From assembly GCF_013373865.1 (NCBI RefSeq), contig NC_050467.1:26992996-27056995 (forward strand): DNA of 64,000 nucleotides, read 5' to 3'. The notes under the pieces are model-generated. The model was not told the DNA's origin and did no database searches. It was given only the letters and a program-made list of their open reading frames with translations. The position numbers were made by a program, and so were the translations under genes. The DNA is from Monomorium pharaonis (lineage: Eukaryota; Arthropoda; Insecta; Hymenoptera; Formicidae). Positions 24,188 to 36,072 of this stretch are shown piece after piece (the stretch's first letter is position 1; every line of letters begins with the position of its first letter).

Positions 24188-27100
24188 ATGATGACGACTA
24201 CAAGATATTATTGGATGCTGTTAGTGTCATTATTGCTGATATTCGGATACATTTCAGGTTTGTTACGTGTACAGATTATATGCGATTTATTATACATTCT
24301 ACATTAATTAAGATGTCTTTAAAATATTTAACTAGTTTAATTTTCCAATAATTTTTCTTTTTTACAATTTATTTTCCTTTATATAACTAAAGTGAACTTG
24401 ATTATTGTATTAATTTTTGATGTTTTTTTAAAACGCCTTATATACCGGAAAGCAGATCTACGTGGACTATTTTTATCCCATCAGTTTTGCTCGCTTAATA
24501 TAACGTTTACGTGTTTTATGATACTACTGTTATGATACTACTGTGTATTACATTACTGTTTTCATTAATAATAAATAATTTGTTTGTCGTTTAGTAAACT
24601 AAATTTAATAAGCATAATTACTAAATATTTATCAAGAAATATTTAATATTTATATATCATTGAGAAAATAGATTACTATGTATATAAAATTTATTTATGA
24701 GATTTATTAAAAGGTTATATCAAATATAAATATCTTAACTTTGTATTTTGTAAAATATACAAAATCATAATGCAAATATAAATGTGAATATTTTATAGTA
24801 AGAATAATTTTGTTACAAATTTATTCATAATTGTGGATAAAATATATGTCGCCAAAATTTATAGAAATATGAAGCTTTATATTAATAACAACGAAATATA
24901 ACAACATAACAACAATAACAATAATATAGAGTTAAAGGAATAAAAAGAAAAGAATGTTATTATTAATCTTTAATTGTGTATCATAAAAAAATATGATGAA
25001 GAAAATAATAAATTAATTTTTTTTATTATTTTATTACTTAATGATCAATTACATTTGAAAATAGAATATCGGTTATTTTATCGTCACTGACCCATTTTGC
25101 GTTCAAAATTTTCTACAACGTGTGCAGCACGTGCTAACCAGATCGAAATTGGAGTGTGCGCGCGACGACGCTGTATTTATAGATCGCAGACGATCCTCTT
25201 TAAACTACATTTTTCACAGTATTCCAATTCCGGGACACCAGAATTGTTTTAATAACGTCACATCCGACTTTAAAACCGTACAATAATGTTATTACGTTAT
25301 CATAAATTTTTTAATTCTATTTTTTTCCACAAAATTATGATTTAAATTGTTGACATTTTGCAAAAATTATAATGTTTCTTTGCATTATTTTAATGCAGTA
25401 TATAAAGCAAAAACTTTAGAATATCCAATAGTTTACATACCATGTTTCTATTCAACTTAACAACAATTATAATCCTTTCGTAATCTAAACTTTAGTGAAA
25501 GCTTGAGTTAAATTTCGAGGATTATCACTATATTTTCTAATTTTCGCTTTTATCAGTATACCATGATCTTATTTGCCCGGAATTTAAAATTCTGTCTTTA
25601 GTGATCTTGCACTACAAACTTTCTTTTGTTTGATTGTTTGCTGCGAGCTTGCTTTGCATGACGTCTCTAACAAGCTCGGTTACAAATATTATTGCATAAT
25701 AAAGCGCACTTTGTTTCGACGCCGACGTTGCGAGGTGAGCTTCCTGCATTAGAAGCAAAGATAATTACAAACGTTATAATTATTAGCTCGGCGCAAAAGC
25801 TAAGGTAAAGGAAAACAGAATAGAATTGTAAGAATTAAAATAATAATGATTAAGGAATAAGAATTTAAAAAATAATAAATTTCAACAAATCTACATACTT
25901 ACGCGCGTGCAAGTAATTTTAATAAAAATAAAGTTTAATGAATAAAATTTATACATAATTTTAATCTTTTACTTAAGTTATTTATAAATTATTTAAGTAA
26001 TGAGTTGAATTTTTGACAGTACAAACTTTACTTTTAGTACAAACTGTAACAATAAAAAAATACATATGTGTAAATAAAACGAATAAATAATATTTTTAAG
26101 TTAAAGGTATAAATAATAATAATATTTATTATAATATATGCATAGAAATAGTTAATTGTAATAATAATATGTTAAATTAATTTACAAATACACATTATGT
26201 GAGTACTTTGAGCTAAAAAAGGTAAATGGACGCGAGTTGTGAAATCTTCAAATAAAAAGTTATGAAGCTGCATTTGAAGCCAATCTACAAAGGAGATTTA
26301 AAGTAGGTCACGTTTCTCCTTGCTTATTTGGTCCTAAAACTGCATATACAAAGTACCAGCCTCCTTTTCCTCTCTTTTCCTCTTGAAATTTACACGCGTA
26401 TTTAAAGCTACGTATATTTTCGCATCTCACGTCAAAGTTTAAAGCGTAAATTTCCACGCGCGCTAAATAAAAAGTACTCACTCATTAGACAAAAAAATTA
26501 TACTAAGTAAAAATTACAAATATATAATTAAATTGATACATTGTTAAAATGATCAAATGTTATCAATTGCAATAATAAATCTCGGTATGTATAACGAAGA
26601 GTGGAAAATTGCGAACATGTAAGGGAAATTATAGAAATCTTAAAAGAATACTTTAGTTATTTGCTTTTAAATTATAATAATAAATATTGATATTTATTAT
26701 TAATTTAGAATTATTATTAACTCTAAAACAATACACCAGGGTAGTTTTGTACCGCAGTACAAACTTGAATTTACCTCCTAATTTAGCAGCTGAAGAGATC
26801 GACTCGGGGTACTGACTATAATTTAATTAAAAATCGTAGGAATGAAAAAGGACATTGGCGTCAAAACACCATTACCTTCCGAGCAGACATCAAGTAGAAG
26901 TGGGGGGTACGTTTATATCTCAGCCTACCGTTCGCGTTTACATTTCGTTTGGATATTGTTATTTAATGGTATGAAACACGGTGTTTTCTTTGTATCAAAA
27001 AATTTTTCGCGCGCTATTTGTCTGCATCTTGAAGTAGTAAATGTGTTTACATATATTGACTTTGTATCAATGGCATTTTTCACATGGAAGTCGCTTAACT

Positions 27101-30100
27101 AAAATTATAAAGATAATTTATTAATTTTTTCTTTTTATTTTAATACTATTTCCTCTGTGGTGAATTAAATAATAAACATTTTTTTGAAGCAAAATAAAAA
27201 AATTATTATGTCTTTATTTATTTATTCTATTTTTTTAAGCTATCATTTTTAAAAATTTTATTTGTTAAAATATTAATTTTTCTTAAACAATAAGTAAAAT
27301 TTATTTTATCCCGGTTCTAGATCTATCCTTTACATTTTTAAAACTATATTTTTAATTTTTTATTAAAAATTGAAAATACAATAAATTTAAAAAAAAAATG
27401 ATTTTGGCAATTTTTTCAAACTTTCGTTTAAATTAATTGTTAATATATTTAATGTTAATTAATTAATATTATTGTCAATTATACCATTGTTTTTGTCATA
27501 AAAACATCAAGAGATTCATATAGTACAATATTGATTTGTCAGTTTATCTGTTTAACGCAAAACGCTTGGGAAGGAATGGGATAATTTAGAATCCAGTGTA
27601 TCGTTTGAAGTGAGGAAAAAAGTTTACTGTTTCTAGGATTAATGTAGGTTATAATTTTCAACAAAAGTTAAAGTCATGGCCGTCCAGATTTATTCGCTAC
27701 AACGCAACGCAAGACAATACCAAATTGTATATTCAAAATTAATATATTTAGTTATAATTTTTTGATATAATAATATATAGACAGTAAAATATACATATAT
27801 ATAGTAGTAATAGTATAATTTTTGTACAACTTGTGATCATTATACAACAAACATATAAGCAAAATCAAACAATTACATAAAAAACATTAAAAACATTAAA
27901 AACATGTAATAATATTTATTTTAAAGAGCATGTGCATTCTGTAATTACACATAATACTGCTACACTGAGCAAATATCGGACTACCACAAGTGAAAACCTA
28001 TTTTTACTCTAATATACTACAATATTATATTTATTTCTATTACCTCGCTTTTATTTTACTTTCTTCTATATTTAATTCTGTTTAAAAGAAATTTATAACA
28101 AGTTATATAAAAGATTTTAAATAAAAAACTAGGAATTTGTTTTGTTATAAAATATTCTACACTAAGAAGAAAGTTGTTAATTTGACTAAGTTATTTTAGT
28201 ACAAGTTGTTTATATATTTAAATTATTATTAAAGGAATATAATTGAGAGAGAGACTATTTAATTCAATATGTAAATACTTGAATTGTAAAAAAATTTAGT
28301 TGAGTCAAGAATTTTTTCTTAATGTATAGATAACATTTATAATTGACAATTTTTATTTTATAAAATGTACACTTAAGACAGTTCGAAATAAGTTGATCAA
28401 TTAAGCATTGCATGCGAGAATTGGATAATTCCGTTAAGTGGCATGGTCGATATCGTTTACAGAATAGAACGGGCGTACTATTGCAGGCTATTGCAGTTGC
28501 ATTACAGAGAGCAGAGAATCCGCTACAATTAACGTGATTATTTAACAGCGCTCTCGTTGTGTACCCGCAATGTTTATTCGCTATTCGCTCGTTACCGGTG
28601 TTGTATGCACTTCTCTATACACGTGTCCACGTGTAATATCAGGGGTCGGATTTACCCCACGGTTATACACCGTCCACCCTCTATGTTGACCAGGCAAAAC
28701 TGCGTCCAGGAAACGCAAAACCGTATTATCGTATTATTACCGTAATAACGACATTCGTGTCACATTTATTGCCATTTATCGTAGAGCTACTACATGATAT
28801 TAATTATAATTATATGCTGATTACACAGAAATAATCCCGTTTCAGTCTTGCTTGTAAATGAATAATTTGTTTAAAAAATTGATTATTTTTTTATTTAACA
28901 GAGAAATGATTTAACAGAGATTTTAAGAAAACAAAAATATACTTTCAAATAGACTTTGACAGTTTATATTTTTGTAAAAGTATTACTAAAATTACCAAAA
29001 ATATTATTGAAATATTACAAAAAAATATTTAAAAAATATTAAATACACAATTTTAACATTATTTATGCTTGTATTTGTAGTTTTTTAATTTCTTATATCT
29101 TTTACATATTTTTAAATACATACATACTTTTACATACTTTTATATACTTTTAATTCTTATTCTTCTTTAAACTAATTCTAAAATACATCATTTTCAGAAA
29201 AAAATTGTTAAATATTTCAACAAACTTCAAACAAGACTGTTTCATACGAGTTTACAATTGAAGTTGACTGTCATTAGATAGATAAAAATTGTAAAAAAAC
29301 TCGTGGGGCAGTAAACAGGTTATGTAAAAGGCATCCTATCCTATCCTATTCTATCCTATCCTATCCTATCCTATCCTATCTAAAAAAAGGCATGTAAAGT
29401 CGATTGCTCGCATTTCTCGAAGATCATTGTTGTCGCTTTTCCGCGATGCCAATTGGTTCTCTCGCTGCGCTTACTTCGTGTTGCAAGAGTAGCTGTCATT
29501 GCAATTGAATTTTGACAGCTGTCAAATTTGTATAAATATTATCTATACATTTATTGCTGTAATTTATTTTTAAAAGGTAAAAAATAAAAAGTTAAGTAGC
29601 GCGCGCGAAGCACGCGTCTGTGGTGTCTAGTGGTATATAAACTTGAAATATTTTTTATATTCTTTGATAATAATGGTATAAATATTTATTTTAAATATTT
29701 TTATAAATGTTTATCATAATTTTTTTAATACCTGACAAACTCAGACATAAAAATATGTACAAATAATTTAGCTTCCGAAACGGACCAATCTCTAATTTAG
29801 TTCAAATTTTGGAAATTTCATTTAGTGAAAAAAAACATGCAAGGATTTTTGGCGACTCAAAAAAAATTTTTTTTAATGTCGGTAAGTAGAAAATCCATAA
29901 TTTGTAGACAAAAATTTAAATGTGTGTGTGTGTGTGTTTGTGTGTGACCACAGCGAAGCAATGTCTTTGTTTACTTTTTTTATGGGTGTACTTGTAAAAT
30001 GAGTAAGTGTTAATTCCGTTACCAGACATTGTATTGAAAACCTGCAAACACATGTGAACTTTACTTTGTTTGCAGTATGCACATAAGTTAGCGACTTGGA

Positions 30101-33100
30101 TGGGGTGCGTGCGTGAGTGAGTGAATGAGTGAGTGAGTGAGTGAGTGAGTGAGTGAGTGAGTGAGCGAGAGTGAGTGAGGAGTAAGTGAGTAAGTAAGTG
30201 AGTGAGTGAGTGAGTGAGGAGTGAGTGAGGAGTGAGTAAGGAGTGAGTGAGGAGTGAGTAAGGAGTGAATGAGTGAGTGAATAAGAGTGAGTGAGGAGTG
30301 AGTGAGGAGTAAGTGAGTGAGTAAGTGAGTGAATGAGTAAGGAGTGAGCGAGGAGTGAGCCGGGAGTGAGCCGGGAGTGAGCCGGGATTGAGCGAGGAGT
30401 GAGCCAGGAGTGAGCCGGGAGTAAGCCGGGAGTGAGCGAGGAGTGAGCCGGGAGTGAGTCAGGAGTGAGCGAGGAGTGAGCCGGGAGTGAGCCGGGAGTG
30501 AGCCAGGAGTGAGTGAGTGAGTGAGCGAGGAGTGAGCGAGGAGTGAGCGAAGAATGAGCCGGGAGTGAGCCGGGAGTGAATTGGGAGTGATTCAGGAGTA
30601 AGCCAGGAGTGAGCCAGGAGTGCGCGAGTGAGTGAGCGAAGAGTGAGCGAGGAGTGAGCCGGGAGTGAGCGAGGAGTGAGCCGAAAGTGAGCCGGGAGTG
30701 AGCCGGGAGTGAGCCAGGAGTGAACCAGGAGTGAGCGAGTGAGTGAGTGAAAAGTGAGCCGGGAGTGAGCGAGGAGTGAGCGAGTGAGTGAGCAAGGAGT
30801 GAGCGAGGAGTGAGCCGGGAGTGAACCGGGAGTAAGCCGGGAGTGAGCCGGGAGTGAGCCGGGAGTAAGCCGGGAGTGAGCCGCGAGTGAGCCGGGAGTG
30901 AGCCGAGAGTGAGCCGGGAGTGAGCCGGGAGTGAGCCGGGAGTGAATTGGGAGTGATTCAGGAGTGAGCCAGGAGTGAGCCAGGAGTGCGCGAGTGAGTG
31001 AGCGAAGAGTGAGCGAGGAGTGAGCCGGGAGTGAGCGAGGAGTGAGCCGAAAGTGAGCCGGGAGTGAGCCGGGAGTGAGCCAGGAGTGAACCAGGAGTGA
31101 GCGAGTGAGTGAGTGAAAAGTGAGCCGGGAGTGAGCGAGGAGTGAGCGAGTGAGTGAGCAAGGAGTGAGCGAGGAGTGAGCCGGGAGTGAACCGGGAGTA
31201 AGCCGGGAGTGAGCCGGGAGTGAGCCGGGAGTAAGCCGGGAGTGAGCCGCGAGTGAGCCGGGAGTGAGTCGAGAGTGAGCCGGGAGTGAGCCGGGAGTGA
31301 ACCGGGAGTGAGCCGGGAGTGAGCCGGGAGTGAGCCGGGAGTAAGCCGGGAGTGAGCCGCGAGTGAGCCGGGAGTGAGCCGGGAGTGAACCAGGAGTGAG
31401 CCAGAAGTGAATCAGGAGTGAGCGAGTAAGTCAGCGAGGAGTGAGCGAAGAGTGAGCCGGGAGTGAGCGAGGAGTGAGCCGGGAGTGAACCAGGAGTGAG
31501 CCAGGAGTGCGCAAGTGAGTGAGCAAAGAGTGAGCGAGGAGTGAGCCGGGAGTGAGCGAGGAGTGAGCCGAAAGTGAGCCGGGAGTGAGCCGGGAGTGAG
31601 CCGGGAGTGAGCCGCGAGTGAGCCGGGAGTGAGCCGGGAGTGAGCCGGGAGTGAGCCGGGAGTGAGCCGGGAGTGAGCCGGGAGTGAGCTGCGAGTGAGC
31701 GAGGAGTGAGCCGGGAGTGAGCCGGGAGTGAGCCGGGAGTGAACCGCGAGTGAGCGAGGAGTGAGCCGGGAGTGAGCCGGGAGTGAGCCGGGAGTGAACC
31801 AGGAGTGAGCCAGGAGTGAACCAGGAGTGAGCGAGTGAGTCAGCAAGGAGTGAGCGAAGAATAAGTCGGGAGTGAGCGAGGAGTGAGCCGGGAGTGAACC
31901 GGGAGTAAGCCGGGAGTGAGCCGGGAGTAAGCCGGGAGTGAGCGAGGAGTGAGCGAGTGAGCGAGGAGTGAGCGAGGAGTGAGCGAGGAGTGAGCGCGTG
32001 AGCGAGCTGGCGAGTGAGCGAAGTGTGAGCGAGGAGTGAGCGAGGAGTGAGCGAGTGAGCGAAGAGTGAGCAAGGAGTGAGCCAGTGAGTGACTGAGTGT
32101 GTGAGTGAGTGAGTGAAAAAGGGTGCAAGGAAGGGAGCAAACGAGCGAACGTAACTAGATAAATATGTAGCTAGGTAGCTAGGTAGCTAGGTAGCTAGAT
32201 AGCAGTAAGTATGCAAGTAGGTATGTATGTTGGTATGTATGTATGTAGGTAGATTGCAGAAGACGTTTGATTAATGTAAATGAAAGATAGAGAAAATCAA
32301 ATTGCAATTATTATTATTTTTAAAGCAAAAAGTCAAATAGCGCGCGCGCAGCGCGCGCTTGTAATGTTCTAGTATCTAAAAAAAGGCATGTAAAGTCGAT
32401 TGCTCGCATTACTCAAAGTTTATTGTTGTCGCTTTTCCGCGATGCCGATTGGTTCTCTCGCTGCGCTTACTTTGTGCTGCAAGAGTAGCTGTCATTGCAA
32501 TTGAATTTTGACAGCTGTTAAATTTGTATAAATATTATCTATACATTTATTGTTGTAATTTATTTTTAAAAGGTAAAAAATAAAAAGTTAAGTAGCGCGC
32601 GCGAAGCGTGCGTCTGTGGTGTCTAGTGGTATATAAACTTGAAATATTTTTTATATTCTTTGATAATAATGGTATAAATATTTATTTTAAATATTTTCAT
32701 AAATGTTTATTATAATTTATTTTATACCTGACAAACTCGGACATAAAAATCAGTACAAAATATTTGGCTTCCGAAAACGACCAATCTCCAATTTAGTTCA
32801 AATTTTGGAAATTTTTTTTAGTAAAAAAAAACATGCAAAAAGGCGACTCGAAAAAAAATTTTTTTAATGTCGGTAAGTAGGAAATCCATAATTTGTAGAC
32901 AAAAATTAAATGTGTGTGTGTGTTTGTGTGTGATCACAGCAAAGCAATGTTTTTGTTTACATTTTTTATGGGTGTACTTGTAAAATGAGTAAGTGTTAAT
33001 ACCGTTAAACATTGTATTGGAAACCTGCAAACACATGTGAACTTTACTTTGTTGTGTGCACATGAGTTAGCGACTTAGATGGAATGCGTGCATGAGTGAG

Positions 33101-36032
33101 TGAGTGAGAGTGAGTGAGAAGCGAGTGAGGAATGAGTGAGGAGTGAGTGAGGAGTGTGTGAGTGAGTGAGGAGTGAGTGAGGAGTGAGTGAGGAGTGAGT
33201 GAGGAGTGAGTGAGGAGTGAGTAAGGAGTAAGTGAGTGAGAGTGAGTGAGTCAGAGTAAGTGAGGAGTGAGTGAGGAGTGAGTGAATGAGAGTGAGTGAG
33301 CAGTGAGTGAAGAATGAGTGAAGAGTGAGTGAAGAGTGAGTGAGGAGTGAGTGAGGAGTGAGTGAGGAGTGTGTGAGTGAGTGAGTGAGTGAGTGAGTGA
33401 GTGAGTGAGTGAATGAGTGAGTAAGTGAAAAAGGAATGAGTGAGTAAGTGAAAAAGGAAGGGAGGGAGGGAGCAAACGAGCGAGCGTAACTAGATAAATA
33501 TGTAGCTAGGTAGCTAGGTAGCTAGATAGCAGTAAGTATGCAAATAATTATGTATGTTGATATGTATGTATGTAGGTATGTATGTATAATTAAACTTTCC
33601 ATTTTTTATTCCAAATTGCCGAAGACGTTTGATTAATGTAAACGAAGGATAGAGAAAATCAAATTGCAATTATTATTATTTTTAAAGTGGAAAGTCAAAT
33701 AGCGCGCGCACAGCGCGCGCCTGTAATGTTCTAGTTTATATAAAGTCGTGTAAAAATAGCTAATTAATTTCTTTTTACGAAAAAACGGTAAGGTGATTGT
33801 TTATCGTTTAACTATGTTTCAAGATGTTTTAAATATTATTAATTTAATTTAAATAATAAAATATTAATTTAATATTAATTTAATTATTAAATATAATATT
33901 AATAAATATTAATTTAATTAATAAAATAGTAGTTACAATTTATAATTTATAAATCATCAATTTTACGTGTATCAGCGTTTAAAGCTCTATGCACATACAC
34001 ATTTCGTAATTGTAATCATAAGACGCACCATAAAAATTAACCAATCATGATAAGGAATTATAAAAAATATAAGATTATGTTTATAAAGATTATTTCTACA
34101 TTCTTAGCTTTGATTGACTAATACGGTACGTCTTACAAATAAGATTATGAAAAGTGTGTGTTGCAGCCCTTATGCCTATTGCCTTTCTTTTTTTGACGTA
34201 ATCTTTATCGGTTTTTATTTCTGTAAAAATGATAATAAGCGGGAACATTGATCAAGTTAACTTTAAATTTCACATTTTAAATAACACTATGTTTTAATAT
34301 CACGAATATTTCATTATAATAATGCACACATACAGGGGATTTCAAAACATGTAGGTCAACGCTCGTAAAAAGGTAGAAAGGAGATCAAGATGAACATAAA
34401 AGTCCAATATTATCTTGGGTTAGGTATTAATAATGGAGATATTAACGTATGGAATCTACAAATAATCTAATTAATTTCTATTGTAATTGTAAACAGTAAA
34501 TTAATAAAAGCTTATCATACATTTACGATATATTTTTTCTTCCATGTTATGGCTCGAGCAAATCGAGCTCTTTCCTCGGCGCGCTCACATTTGCATAATT
34601 TGAAAAATTAATACCTTGATTATTGGTGGACCTAGCCCAAGACCTAATCAAAGACAATATTGGACTTTTATGTTTATCTCGATCCCCCTTTTACCTTTTT
34701 ACGAGCGTTGACTTATACATTTTGGGACATCCTGTATAATATTGATTACGATTATAAATGTTTTAGTGTAAAAGACAGTAATTGAAGATACCCGGGAAAA
34801 AAAATTTTATATAAAAACATATAATAAATATACATAAAATATTTAAATTGTCCGTATATAATTATATATTATATATATATATATATATATATTCTGGAAT
34901 ATATATATAATTGTATATAGACAATTCTTTTTTCTTAACTTTTTTAAAAAAAGCAACGCAAAAATTATTTTTTAAATTAGTTTTTATCTTTTTAGTATGA
35001 CTATTATTTTTTACAATTATTAAGACAATTTATTTAAAAATAAATTGATTGTACAAAAATACAAATAATTAGTTAATAATTATATGATATAATAGAATTA
35101 TACATATAATATAATTATAAATATATTTGGTCTAACAACGCCAAGTTATTTTAATCAAACGTTTTTATTTTAATAAATTTTGTTTATTATTATTTAATTT
35201 TTTTTGTCAAGACTTTTATTCTATTACAATATATTTAGTTGTTGATATCTTTAAAAATTTTTTATTAAAACATTAAAAAGTATTGTGTATTTTTCTTAAA
35301 TTTTACAGTTTTATGTTATAGTATGCAATTTTTATTGAATATTATTTTTTATTGAGTATATAATATTGGCATTAAAGCATATAAAAATAAAAAAATAATA
35401 ATGTAAATATTTACCTGATGCACAATTTTGTGATATTTTTTTTTAGATCAATTTAAACAAAATTATATATAACACAGCTTTTGTTTTATTTAAAATTATT
35501 TTTTGCTTTAATTTTTATGAATCTTTTTATATATTATTTTGGTGAACGAGAAAATAAAAGTTACTTTTGCGCATTAAAAAATCTAAATAATTGTTTCTCG
35601 ATGATTCGTTGCAGAATCCCAGCAACTCATCATCCGAAGCATCAACATTCCTTCCGCTGTAAAAATTGGCGACGTCGATTACGTGATACTCGACTGCGAC
35701 TATGCTTTGGAAAACACTTCGAGCAAAGGGTTAGTAGTCAAGTGGTTTTACAACGACAACCAACTAGTTTATCAGTGGATCTATGGCAGATATCCCTTAG
35801 CTGACCAACCAGCTAAGAAATATGTTGATTTAAAATACAAAGCCAGCGGTGATCCTTTTACCGAATATCGAGCCATGAAGCTGGTTAAACCAGGAATTGA
35901 TCTAACGGGTGATTATATGTGTGTTATATCAACGTTTGAGGACGAACGGACGGCAAACGCCTCGATGGTGATTTATTGTAAGTATCCCTTTTTAATATGT
36001 ATGGGAAAAGAGGGGATTATGGAATATTATTG

Positions 36033-36072
<40 letters not shown>

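Larger units (their letters stand above)
29379..32373 (+). mobile_element. Non-autonomous Helitron 1 (about 3.0 kb)
   Basis: Starts with TCTAAAAAAAGG directly after an A. It ends with hairpin AGCGCGCGC-GCA-GCGCGCGCT (32339-32359), nine bases and CTAGT (32369-32373). These are the diagnostic Helitron ends: 5' TC, 3' hairpin plus CTRRT, no terminal inverted repeat. The interior has a 253-bp 5' unit that itself ends in a GC hairpin and CTAGT (29627-29631), a (GT)n run, a 2-kb GTGAG minisatellite, GTAG and GTAT repeats, and an AT-rich tail. No Rep/helicase coding sequence is present. Confidence 0.78.
24258..35614 (+). other. Intron 1 of the Ig gene (11.4 kb)
   Basis: AT-rich intron with two GC-richer islands, a pentanucleotide repeat, two tandem Helitrons with minisatellites and two foldback elements, each listed separately. 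I found no additional coding exon that fits the phase-1 junction. Confidence 0.7.

Noticed and set aside
30105..32118. Direct repeats that could suggest a CRISPR array
   Set aside because: Units are contiguous with no unique spacers, and the DNA is eukaryotic; it is a minisatellite.
30592..32140. Minus-strand frames up to 242 codons rich in Ser, Leu, Thr, Pro and His
   Set aside because: Products of an 11-base minisatellite that is open in several frames; no start context or domain.
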